DNA of 64,000 nucleotides, from contig CACLYY010000001.1 of the NCBI GenBank assembly GCA_902611265.1, forward strand, positions 1 through 64,000. The letters are read 5' to 3'. Origin of the DNA: an uncultured Pelagibacteraceae bacterium (GTDB lineage Bacteria; Pseudomonadota; Alphaproteobacteria; Pelagibacterales; Pelagibacteraceae). The notes beneath the pieces were generated by a model that did not search any database, had not been told where the DNA came from, and worked only from the letters and a program-made list of their open reading frames with translations. A program made the translations under genes and the position numbers. Positions 1 through 7,935 of this stretch are shown here, one piece after another. How positions within the stretch are numbered: position 1 is the first letter of the stretch; every line of letters starts with the position of its first letter.

Positions 1-1084
1 TAGTCTTGGAGAGTATTCAAAACTTAGAAATTTTGATTTTGGTCCTAATAAACGATCTAATACATCTTGCTTATCACCATATATAACACATGGGGTGATT
101 AATGAAAAAGAAGTGATCAGTAAAGCACTGGAAAGATTTTCCTTTTCAAAAAATGAAAAATTCATTCAAGAAGTTTTATGGCGAACATACTGGAAAGGTT
201 GGTTGGAACTAAGATCAGGAGTGTGGGATGATTATTTATTAGATTTAAAAAGAATAAAAGAAGATTTTAAAGATAATAAAAGTTACTTAAATGCCATTGA
301 AGGTAACACTGAAATTGAATGCTTTAATGAATGGGTAAATGAACTTAAGACTTATAATTATTTGCATAATCACACCAGAATGTGGTTTGCGAGTATTTGG
401 ATATTTACACTAGACTTACCTTGGCAACTTGGTGCTGAATTTTTTATGCAACACTTATACGATGGTGATACTGCATCTAATACCTTGGGCTGGCGTTGGG
501 TTGCAGGGATTCAAACTCAAGGGAAACATTATCTTGCAAGTGAATGGAATATTAAAAAATTTACAAATAATAGATTTGAAAATATTAAACTTAATGAAAA
601 TGCACCTCCAATAATAAATGATAAAAATTATACTATTCTTCATAAAACTTTTGAAAATCCGATAAATATTGAAGAGAAAAACTTACTAATTTTTGAAAAT
701 AACTTAGCATTTGAAATTACCGACTTTGCAATTCAAAAATTCAAAAAAATTCTTCTTATTAATAATAAAAATGAAAATAGAAATATTAAACTCAGTGAAA
801 ATGTAGCGAATTTTAAAGATAGTTTGATTGAGGAACAAAAGAAAAGGTTAGAGGAAAAATCAATTAATTGTGAGATTATTGATATAAACAAAATTAAAAA
901 CTTAGAAAGTTGTTACTGCCTCTATCCAACTGTTGGAGAAAATTTAGATTTCATAAATCAAAACTCCCTAAAAAATATTGAGTTTCTTTATAGAAAATTA
1001 GATCAAAATTCATGGAAGTTTTGTAACAAAGGTTTTTTTAACTTTAAAAAATATATTCCTAAAATAGTTGAAAACCTTGAATAA
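1..1084 (+). CDS. FAD-binding cryptochrome/photolyase-like protein, 5'-truncated by window edge
   Basis: The reading frame is open from base 2 to the stop at 1084, so the gene begins outside the window; the GTG at 95 is internal. Residues encoded just before it (LSPYITHGVI) match the start of the photolyase FAD-binding domain. The DGDTASN and GWRWVAG motifs at about 430-510, followed by an IQTQGKHYLA stretch, are typical of FAD-binding photolyase/cryptochrome relatives in marine alphaproteobacteria. After the FAD domain (from about base 660) comes an alpha/beta-looking segment, so the flavin domain is not C-terminal as in classical photolyases. It may repair UV lesions or sense light; the activity cannot be told from this fragment. 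Confidence 0.8.
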   Translation, partial: SLGEYSKLRNFDFGPNKRSNTSCLSPYITHGVINEKEVISKALERFSFSKNEKFIQEVLWRTYWKGWLELRSGVWDDYLLDLKRIKEDFKDNKSYLNAIEGNTEIECFNEWVNELKTYNYLHNHTRMWFASIWIFTLDLPWQLGAEFFMQHLYDGDTASNTLGWRWVAGIQTQGKHYLASEWNIKKFTNNRFENIKLNENAPPIINDKNYTILHKTFENPINIEEKNLLIFENNLAFEITDFAIQKFKKILLINNKNENRNIKLSENVANFKDSLIEEQKKRLEEKSINCEIIDINKIKNLESCYCLYPTVGENLDFINQNSLKNIEFLYRKLDQNSWKFCNKGFFNFKKYIPKIVENLE

Positions 1085-1125
1085 ATTGTAATTGAAATTT
1101 TTTTAATTTATGAGATAAAAATAAA

Positions 1126-1362
1126 ATGCAAAACCCACAGATATTAGAATTAATTGAAAATTTAAAGGGAAGAAGAAACTATGAAGAAAAAAAAGCCTCT
1201 AAGCTAGGCTTTAACTCTCTATATGCATATTTTGAAAATAAGCTTTTGAAAGAAAAAACTGCTTTAGAAGAAAGTGCAAGGGAGCTAGAAATGGCAAAAG
1301 CTGAAGAAAAATTATTAAAAGAAGAAAAAAGTAAGCAAAAGAAAACTTGTGGTTGTTGTTAA
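1126..1362 (+). CDS. Small hypothetical coiled-coil protein with Cys-rich tail
   Basis: A 78-residue protein of unknown function. The first 30 residues are basic. The rest is Glu/Lys/Ala-rich and looks like one long helix, ending in a CGCC tail that could bind metal or form disulfides. It follows the photolyase-like gene after 41 bases on the same strand. Its stop overlaps the stop of the convergent MBL-fold gene by four bases (TTAA). No named family was recognised. Confidence 0.6.
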   Translation: MQNPQILELIENLKGRRNYEEKKASKLGFNSLYAYFENKLLKEKTALEESARELEMAKAEEKLLKEEKSKQKKTCGCC

Positions 1363-2417
1363 ATTCCTAAATTTTTTAAAGACTGAAATTCACCAATTTT
1401 AAAAATAATTGCATCTTCTTTTTTAAAACCATATTTTTCTGCATTATTTTTAAATCTAACTGGTGGCTCCATTATTGGCTCTAATGATAAAACAAAAGTA
1501 CCCCAGTGCATCCCTAAAACTTTTTTACTTTTAAGGTCTCTTGCAATACTTAAAGCCTCTTCAGGGTTGGTATGGTAGGAGGATTTATCTTTATTAGGTG
1601 ATAATGGATAAAAATTATAAGCCCCAATGTTAATAAGCGTTAAATCAATAGGTCCATATTTTTCACCTAACTCTTTATAAATATTTCCAACTCCAGTGTC
1701 ACAAGCAAAAAGTATCTTTTTATCTTTGTACTCAATTAAAAAGTTTCCCCATAAAGTTTTATTCGTATCTGTTAAGCTTCTTTTTGACCAGTGAACTGCT
1801 GGTAACAATGTTACTTTAAGCTCTTCATTAACTTTAATTTGATCATACCAATCCATTTCCTTCACATCTTTGTAGCTATTTCGCATGAAATACTTTCCAA
1901 GCTTTAGAGGAAGTAAAACTTTTGCATCCTTAAAAGGAAATCTTCTAATTGTAGTCATGTCTTGATGATCATAATGATTATGAGTCAGAAGAAATAAGTC
2001 TGTCTTAGGAATTTCATTTAAATCTATTGCTGTTTTAACATATCTTTTTGGACCAAAAATTAGTGGACCTGCATTTTTTGAAAAAACAGGATCAGTTATT
2101 ATTGTTGTATTTCCAAGCTTAATTAAGAAAGTGGCATGGCCGATCCAGCCTACATAATCATCATTTTTTAAATTTTCTAAATTTGAAAGAACTCTTTGTT
2201 TATCAATGACATGATCATCAGGAACAGTCATGTTAAGTTTTTTCTTTTCTTTATTGAATACTTTAAATGACCATTTGAAACTAGAGTTTCTCTCAGGTGA
2301 GCCCTTGGGATTTCTAAAACTACCGTCAGGTAAATGGTGATAAGGTATTTTTTCCATAGCAAATGAAAAAGAATTATAGATAAAAAATACAACAATTAAA
2401 ATTGCTAACTTTGGCAA
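1359..2417 (-). CDS. MBL-fold metallo-hydrolase, NAPE-PLD/UlaG-like
   Basis: A 352-residue metallo-beta-lactamase-fold enzyme. A hydrophobic N-terminus (about residues 1-20) suggests a signal peptide or anchor. The zinc motif THNHYDHQD lies near residue 145, with further metal-binding-type positions at PAVHWS, FACDTG and MHWGTF. The layout resembles the N-acyl-phosphatidylethanolamine phospholipase D/RomA branch, which hydrolyses phosphodiester or lactone bonds. The substrate here is unknown. It is the last gene of a minus-strand run starting at hemC, 6 bases after folD. Confidence 0.8.
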   Translation of the reverse strand: MPKLAILIVVFFIYNSFSFAMEKIPYHHLPDGSFRNPKGSPERNSSFKWSFKVFNKEKKKLNMTVPDDHVIDKQRVLSNLENLKNDDYVGWIGHATFLIKLGNTTIITDPVFSKNAGPLIFGPKRYVKTAIDLNEIPKTDLFLLTHNHYDHQDMTTIRRFPFKDAKVLLPLKLGKYFMRNSYKDVKEMDWYDQIKVNEELKVTLLPAVHWSKRSLTDTNKTLWGNFLIEYKDKKILFACDTGVGNIYKELGEKYGPIDLTLINIGAYNFYPLSPNKDKSSYHTNPEEALSIARDLKSKKVLGMHWGTFVLSLEPIMEPPVRFKNNAEKYGFKKEDAIIFKIGEFQSLKNLGI

Positions 2418-2423
2418 TTATCT

Positions 2424-3272
2424 CTAATTATTTAATGATCTTTTGAAACACTCAATTGTATTCTTTAAAAGGCATGCGATAGTCATAGGTCCAACGCCAC
2501 CTGGAACTGGTGTTAAGGCTTTTGCAACTTTTGAAACTTCTTCAAAATTTACATCACCCACTATACCATATTCAGTTTTATTTATTCCGACATCTATAAC
2601 TATTGCATCTTTTTTTACCCAATCTCCCTTTATAAGTTCAGGAATTCCAACTGCTGCAACAATCACATCTGCCTCTAAACACTCATGCTGAAGATCTTTA
2701 GTTTTTGAATGGGTAATCGTTACTGTACAATCTTCTTGAAGTAAAAGCTGTGCCATAGCTTTTCCATTTAGATTTGATCTACCAATCATAACGGCTTTTT
2801 TTCCCGTTAGGTTGGGTTCAATTTTTTTTAATAAGTAATAACATCCAAGTGGTGTACAAGGAATTGATCCTTGATATCCAGACGATAGATTGCCGACATT
2901 CATTGGATGTAAACCATCTACATCCTTGTGTGGTGAGATAGTTTCAATAACATGTTGTTTGTTGATATGTTTTGGCAATGGTAATTGAACTAAAATTCCT
3001 GAAACTGTTTCATCCTTATTAAGTTCTTCTATTTTATTTAAAACAGTCTTTTCATCTACTGTATCTGGATATTTTATAACTTCTGATTTCAAACCAACTT
3101 GCTTTGCTGATTTTTCTTTATTTCTTACATAAATTTGGCTTGGGGCCAAGTCCCCAATTAAAATTACTGTAAGACCTGGAACTTTATTGTGTTTATGTTT
3201 TAAACCCTCAACTTCTTGTTTTAGTTCCTCTCTTAGTTCAGCTGATTGTTTTTTTCCGTCAATTAAAATCAT
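2424..3272 (-). CDS. folD: Bifunctional methylenetetrahydrofolate dehydrogenase/cyclohydrolase
   Basis: FolD (282 residues, normal length) interconverts 5,10-methylene-THF, 5,10-methenyl-THF and 10-formyl-THF in cytosolic one-carbon metabolism. Visible signatures: YVRNKEKSAKQVG with the catalytic Tyr/Lys near residues 48-54, LPLPKH, the HPMNVG segment, the Rossmann motif GRSNLNGKAMAQLL, and the C-terminal PVPGGVGPMTIACLL. It sits 4 bases after the yggT-like gene on the same strand. FolD is important in SAR11 for C1 oxidation, but nothing else in this window belongs to that pathway. Confidence 0.95.
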   Translation of the reverse strand: MILIDGKKQSAELREELKQEVEGLKHKHNKVPGLTVILIGDLAPSQIYVRNKEKSAKQVGLKSEVIKYPDTVDEKTVLNKIEELNKDETVSGILVQLPLPKHINKQHVIETISPHKDVDGLHPMNVGNLSSGYQGSIPCTPLGCYYLLKKIEPNLTGKKAVMIGRSNLNGKAMAQLLLQEDCTVTITHSKTKDLQHECLEADVIVAAVGIPELIKGDWVKKDAIVIDVGINKTEYGIVGDVNFEEVSKVAKALTPVPGGVGPMTIACLLKNTIECFKRSLNN

Positions 3273-3276
3273 GATA

Positions 3277-3567
3277 TTAAAAAATTAGTGGTGCTATGTA
3301 GAGCTTCATACACATTTCTATAAACCATATCAACAAAAGAAGAATTATTGGCGATATATCAAAAGCACCAAGGCTAGGTAAAAAACCCCTGATTTTGTTG
3401 AGAATTGGATCTGTGAGCTTGTAGGTAAATTCTAAAATTGAATAAACAAATCTGTTCGATGTATTTAAAACATTAAAAGCTATTAACCAGCTAATAACTA
3501 CATTGGCTATAACAACATAAGAATATAATTTCAAAAGTTGGAGAACTAAATAAAATATAGCAATCAT
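3277..3567 (-). CDS. YggT family membrane protein
   Basis: A 96-residue integral membrane protein with two hydrophobic blocks (about residues 1-32 and 68-95) around a YggT-type segment, LTDPILNKIRGFLPSLGAFDISPI. YggT proteins are implicated in cell-envelope or osmotic functions without a firm mechanism. Its start overlaps the mscS stop by four bases, suggesting translational coupling with a mechanosensitive channel. Confidence 0.85.
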   Translation of the reverse strand: MIAIFYLVLQLLKLYSYVVIANVVISWLIAFNVLNTSNRFVYSILEFTYKLTDPILNKIRGFLPSLGAFDISPIILLLLIWFIEMCMKLYIAPLIF

Positions 3568-4649
3568 TTCTTTTCTACATAAATAGATGTGCTTGGGAAA
3601 GCAAAAGAGGCCTTGTTACTCTCTACAATTTCTTTAATCTTAATTGCGAGTCTTTCTTTTACTAATAACATTTCGCTCCAACTATTTGTTTTTGTGTAAC
3701 ATCTCACATACATATCTATGGAGCTATCAGAAAATTTATCAACTCTTACTGATACTCCAACAGCAGTATCATAATCTTCTGAATGATTAATAAAATTCTC
3801 TATGTCATTTCTTATAGTTTTTAATTGTTCTACCGTTGAGTCATATTGAAGAGTTATCGTCCAACTAATTCTCCAATTAGTTATTTGACTTTTGTTTATA
3901 ACAGCATTTTCTGCAAACTGAAAATTGGGGATAATAGCTAAAGATTTATCAAATTTTCTTATAACAGTTGATCGAAAACCTATTTTTTCTACTACACCCT
4001 CAATTATGCCCTCAACTTCAATCCAATCACCCATCTTAAATCTTTTCTCTACAAGAACTAAAATTCCTGAAATCAAATTTTTAAATAAATCTTGAGCTCC
4101 TAATGCAACAGCAACACCAAATAAACCTAGTCCGGCTATTATTGGTCCAATTTTTATTCCCCATAATTCTAAAACTGCCGCAGCACCTAAAATTAAAATT
4201 AAAATTTTAAGTGATTTAATGATCCAGCCGATTAGTTCTCTAGTTAAAATTTTATCAAAACCACTAAGAATGTAAGAGATTGGCTCAATTATTTGATGAA
4301 TAATCCAAAAAAGTAGAATTGTAATTAAAGTTCTATTTACATTATCTAAAAATAATCTGGTGTCTTCTGAAAAAGACATATAATAACTTGCAAAAAATAC
4401 CCCTAAAACAATTGGCAGAAATCTTGCTGGTCCCTCCATTGCCTTAACAAAAGTATCATCAAGTTTATTGGTAGTTCTTTTTGAAATTAGTTCTAATTTT
4501 CTTATTACTAATTTACTGATCAACCCTCTAAAAACTAGAAATATTAAGAATATGCCAAGACCTATTAAGATCTCTACAAAGTTAACACCTAATATTCCTT
4601 TTTCCCAAACTGATAAAAATAGACCTGTAAAATTATCAAAAACACCCAT
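3564..4649 (-). CDS. mscS: Small-conductance mechanosensitive channel, MscS family
   Basis: A 361-residue MscS-type channel. The N-terminal half holds several transmembrane helices. The pore-helix region GPIIAGLGLFGVAVALGAQ (about residues 167-187) and the beta domain FKMGDWIEVEGIIEGVVEKIGFRSTVIR are clear. A cytoplasmic alpha/beta vestibule domain follows. The role is release of solutes on hypo-osmotic shock at the inner membrane. It lies 2 bases downstream of hemD and overlaps yggT. Confidence 0.9.
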   Translation of the reverse strand: MGVFDNFTGLFLSVWEKGILGVNFVEILIGLGIFLIFLVFRGLISKLVIRKLELISKRTTNKLDDTFVKAMEGPARFLPIVLGVFFASYYMSFSEDTRLFLDNVNRTLITILLFWIIHQIIEPISYILSGFDKILTRELIGWIIKSLKILILILGAAAVLELWGIKIGPIIAGLGLFGVAVALGAQDLFKNLISGILVLVEKRFKMGDWIEVEGIIEGVVEKIGFRSTVIRKFDKSLAIIPNFQFAENAVINKSQITNWRISWTITLQYDSTVEQLKTIRNDIENFINHSEDYDTAVGVSVRVDKFSDSSIDMYVRCYTKTNSWSEMLLVKERLAIKIKEIVESNKASFAFPSTSIYVEKK

Positions 4650-4651
4650 GG

Positions 4652-5350
4652 CTAAATTTTATATAGCAAAAACTCTTCTTCACCAGGGTTAAATAGAAAA
4701 ATTTTTTTCCACTTTATCTCATTTAAAATTGATGATGATTTTTCACCCATACACATCAAATTAGTATCCATCCAACTGTCTAAAAGATGATATTTTTTGA
4801 GTAAATTTAATAAACTCTTAGCGCTATTTTCTGAGTAGATATAGATTATATCAGGAATTGAGGCTTTCAATTCTGTTCTAAATTCCTCCTTTATTTCTTG
4901 AGTTGATGAAACTGTATAATTAATCAGTCTCTTCAAAGAATAACCCTCTGTTATAAGATCTTTATCTAACCTACTGGAAACTACTTGGCCACTTATGTAA
5001 AGAAGTGATCCATTTTTTGAGTCAAAGTTTTGTATTATTAATTCTTTTAAATTATTAACGTTTCCTTCTGCAGAGATAATATTTTGAAAACCATTTAACT
5101 TTGCAACTTTTTCTGTTGCAGAACCGACACAATAACATTCAATTTTCTTATCAACTCTAGTTAAGTCTAAATTCTTTATCGCATTAGAACTAGTAAATAT
5201 TACTCCCTTAAATTGTCTGTAGTCAGGTTCATCATATTTAATTGGTTCAACTTTTATTACGGGCAGATGAGAAACTTTATGCCCTAGAGCACTAAATCTT
5301 AAAATCAATTCTTTACTATCTTCTAGCGGCCTTGTTAATAAAATATGCAT
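4652..5350 (-). CDS. hemD: Uroporphyrinogen-III synthase
   Basis: HemD (232 residues) converts hydroxymethylbilane to uroporphyrinogen III. The family is poorly conserved, but the N-terminal LLTRPLEDS, the VIFTSSNAI motif near residue 50 and the later YIYSENSAKSLLNLL segment are characteristic. Placement one base after hemC on the same strand strongly supports the call. The product feeds HemE, HemH and HemJ encoded at 43.4-45.9 kb. Confidence 0.88.
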   Translation of the reverse strand: MHILLTRPLEDSKELILRFSALGHKVSHLPVIKVEPIKYDEPDYRQFKGVIFTSSNAIKNLDLTRVDKKIECYCVGSATEKVAKLNGFQNIISAEGNVNNLKELIIQNFDSKNGSLLYISGQVVSSRLDKDLITEGYSLKRLINYTVSSTQEIKEEFRTELKASIPDIIYIYSENSAKSLLNLLKKYHLLDSWMDTNLMCMGEKSSSILNEIKWKKIFLFNPGEEEFLLYKI

Positions 5351-5351
5351 T

Positions 5352-6263
5352 TTACCTTTTGTATGATCCTTTTGATTCTGATTTTAATTTTTCTCCAATC
5401 TTAATACTTAGATCATTAATCATTTTTTCATTTTCACTTTCATTAATGTAAAATCTCTGTTTGCCATCAACTGAGAAAAGTTCTGCCTTAATATTTACAA
5501 TATCTTGAGTAATTTTCGCATATACACCAACTGCTGTATCACAATCACCCTCAAGAATTTTCAAAACATTTCTCTCAGCATTTGCAATTAATCTCGACTG
5601 ATTATCATTAATTTTTTCCAATATATTTTTTACTTCTTTGTCATTTTCTCTACATTGTATGGCAATAATTCCTTGTCCGGCACACGGTATTAGCTCATCT
5701 GTATCAAATTCCTGTGTTATTTTATTTTTCAGTCCCAAAGCTTCTATGCCAGCTTTGGAAAGTAAAATGGCATCGTAATCTCCATTCTCTAACTTATTGA
5801 TCCTAGTATCAACATTGCCTCTTATTAATTTATAATTTAAATCTGATCTAATACTCTGGAGTTGGTATTCTCTTCTATACGAAGAGGTTCCAACAGTTGA
5901 ATTTGGTTTAAGATCTTGGAACTTGATATTGTTATTGCTAATAAATATTTCATTAGGAGAATTTCTTTTTAAATAAAAATTTGTTAACAAACCTTCAGTT
6001 TCGATTGATGGCATATCTTTTAAAGCATGGACTGCAATATCAATTTTATGATTAATTAATTCCGTTTCAATTTTTTTTGAAAATAAGCCTTTCCCTCCAA
6101 TTTTTGACAACCTATCCTTTTGGTTTTCATCTCCACTGGTGACTATTTTTTTTATTTCTATATCAGTTGATGAAACATTTTTAAGAAACTTCATCACTTT
6201 TTCAGTATAAATTAGAGCTAACTTACTTCCTCGAGTACCAACAATAAATTTATCTCTTTTCAT
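5352..6263 (-). CDS. hemC: Hydroxymethylbilane synthase (porphobilinogen deaminase)
   Basis: HemC (303 residues) joins four porphobilinogens into hydroxymethylbilane. Signatures include GTRGSKLAL at the N-terminus, HALKDMPS, GTSSYRRE, RGNVDTR, PCAGQGIIAIQ and the dipyrromethane-cofactor cysteine in LEGDCDTAVGVY (about Cys241). It is divergent from tsaD across a 54-base gap that must hold both promoters, and forms the head of the run hemC-hemD-mscS-yggT-folD-MBL. Confidence 0.96.
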   Translation of the reverse strand: MKRDKFIVGTRGSKLALIYTEKVMKFLKNVSSTDIEIKKIVTSGDENQKDRLSKIGGKGLFSKKIETELINHKIDIAVHALKDMPSIETEGLLTNFYLKRNSPNEIFISNNNIKFQDLKPNSTVGTSSYRREYQLQSIRSDLNYKLIRGNVDTRINKLENGDYDAILLSKAGIEALGLKNKITQEFDTDELIPCAGQGIIAIQCRENDKEVKNILEKINDNQSRLIANAERNVLKILEGDCDTAVGVYAKITQDIVNIKAELFSVDGKQRFYINESENEKMINDLSIKIGEKLKSESKGSYKR

Positions 6264-6317
6264 AATTCTTATTTTTATTACATTCTTATAGTTTAATTGT
6301 ATTAATTATAAATATTT

Positions 6318-7391
6318 ATGAATGAAAAAAAAATAATCCTAGGAATTGAGACAAGTTGCGATGAAACTGCGGTATCAATCATAGAAGAAGATAAAAATGG
6401 TAAGATAGAAATATTATCTAACGTAGTTTCAAGTCAATTTGATATTCATAAAGAATTTGGAGGTGTAGTTCCTGAGCTTGCAGCGAGGTCTCATGTTGAA
6501 AAAATTGATTTAATTGCAAAAAAAGCAATTTATGAAAGCGGTGTGAATTTAAATGATGTTTCTGCAATTGCCTCAACATTTGGTCCAGGGTTAATTGTTT
6601 GCCTTACTGTTGGTTTAAATTTTGGTAAAGCTTTATCTGCAAGCTTAAATGTGCCTTTTATTGGCGTAAACCATCTTGAGGGACATGCTTTAAGTCCAAG
6701 ACTTAACACAAATTTAAATTATCCATATTTATTATTGTTAATTTCGGGTGGACACACTCAATATCTAAGTGTGAATGGGCTTGGAAAATATAAAAGATTA
6801 GGAACAACAATTGATGATGCATTAGGAGAGGCATTTGATAAGACCGCAAAACTTTTAGGAATTGATTTTCCAGGTGGGCCAAAGTTAGAAGGTTTTGCTA
6901 AGCAGGGAGATGCAAATAAATTTAAACTTCCTAAACCAATTATTAATAAAGGAGGATGCAACTTATCTTTTGCAGGTCTTAAAACAGCAATTTTAAGGAT
7001 ATCAAGTACTATAAAATCTAAGCAAGAAAAATATGATCTTGCAGCATCTTTTCAAAAAACAATTGAAGAAATTTTAGAGGTTAAAACGCAAGTAGCATTT
7101 GATGAATTCAGAAAAACCAACAGAAAGAAAGATAGAGCTTTTGTAATAGCTGGGGGTGTTGCAGCTAATATAGGAATAAGAAAAAAATTAATAAAGGTAT
7201 GTAAGAAAAATAATTTTAGACCAATTTTCCCTGAACCAAAATTATGTGGTGATAATGCAGCTATGATTGCACTTGTAGGTCTTGAAAAGTATAAAATCAA
7301 AAAATTTGACAATTTAGATCTAGCAGCAAGTCCAAGACTTCCGCTTGATGAAAAAGCAAAATTTTTAAAAGGAGCAGGAGTTAGATTATAA
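6318..7391 (+). CDS. tsaD: tRNA N6-adenosine threonylcarbamoyltransferase
   Basis: TsaD (357 residues) transfers threonylcarbamoyl to A37 of ANN-decoding tRNAs. The ASKHA-fold N-terminus reads ILGIETSCDETAVS. The metal-binding histidines are H119 and H123 in HLEGHALSPR, slightly variant from the usual HMEGH. ISGGHTQ, DDALGEAFDK and the C-terminal GGVAANIGIR and GDNAAMIA motifs are present. Length is typical. A 38-residue Lys-rich ORF begins directly after its stop. Confidence 0.96.
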   Translation: MNEKKIILGIETSCDETAVSIIEEDKNGKIEILSNVVSSQFDIHKEFGGVVPELAARSHVEKIDLIAKKAIYESGVNLNDVSAIASTFGPGLIVCLTVGLNFGKALSASLNVPFIGVNHLEGHALSPRLNTNLNYPYLLLLISGGHTQYLSVNGLGKYKRLGTTIDDALGEAFDKTAKLLGIDFPGGPKLEGFAKQGDANKFKLPKPIINKGGCNLSFAGLKTAILRISSTIKSKQEKYDLAASFQKTIEEILEVKTQVAFDEFRKTNRKKDRAFVIAGGVAANIGIRKKLIKVCKKNNFRPIFPEPKLCGDNAAMIALVGLEKYKIKKFDNLDLAASPRLPLDEKAKFLKGAGVRL

Positions 7392-7508
7392 ATGTCAAAA
7401 AGATATAGTGGTAAATCATTTAAGGATGCAAGTGTAATGAAAAAGGCTAAGCTATCTTTAAAAGAAAAAAGAAAACTTAAAAAAGAAAAGAAGAATAAAA
7501 AAAATTAG
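7392..7508 (+). CDS. Small Lys-rich ORF, 38 residues, unknown
   Basis: ATG at 7392 begins directly after the tsaD stop and the TAG at 7506-7508 abuts the start of the EVE-domain gene, so the ORF exactly fills the gap. It starts MSKRYSGKSFKDAS and ends in a strongly basic Lys/Glu helix. No family was recognised. The perfect fit on both sides suggests a translated gene, but the composition is close to what AT-rich DNA gives by chance. Confidence 0.4.
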   Translation: MSKRYSGKSFKDASVMKKAKLSLKEKRKLKKEKKNKKN

Positions 7509-7925
7509 ATGCAATATTGGTTAATGAAGTCTGAACCAGATGTCTGGTCGATAGATCAACAAATCAAAGCTGGAGAAAAAGGTGCTGATTGGGATGGTGT
7601 TAGAAATTATCAAGCAGCGAATAATTTAAAAAAAATGCAAAAGGGAGATCTTTGTTTTTTTTATCACTCTAATATAGGAAAAGAGATTGTTGGAATTGTT
7701 GAAGTTATAAAAACTGCATTCATTGATCCAACAGATAAGAAAAAAAGGTTTGTTGCAGTTAAGGTTAAATTTAAAAAAAAACTTCAAAATCCAGTAACAC
7801 TTCAAAATATCAAAAAAACAAAGGCTTTAGAGAACTTATCACTTATAAAACAAAGTAGACTCTCAGTTATGCCAATTGATACTAAAAGCTGGAAAATGAT
7901 TTTGAACATGGGTAGAATTCAATAA
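7509..7925 (+). CDS. EVE domain-containing protein
   Basis: A 138-residue PUA-like EVE protein (thymocyte nuclear protein 1/DUF55 family). The start [16 protein letters not shown], then [16 protein letters not shown] and the [10 protein letters not shown] segment are hallmark motifs. EVE domains bind modified bases in DNA or RNA; the ligand here is unknown. It lies immediately after the small Lys-rich ORF and 10 bases before acs, so it is probably cotranscribed with tsaD and acs. Confidence 0.9.
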   Translation: MQYWLMKSEPDVWSIDQQIKAGEKGADWDGVRNYQAANNLKKMQKGDLCFFYHSNIGKEIVGIVEVIKTAFIDPTDKKKRFVAVKVKFKKKLQNPVTLQNIKKTKALENLSLIKQSRLSVMPIDTKSWKMILNMGRIQ

Positions 7926-7935
7926 AAAAAAATTC

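Noticed and set aside
95..97. GTG as start of the photolyase-like gene
   Set aside because: The frame is open to the window edge and the upstream codons match the photolyase FAD-domain start.
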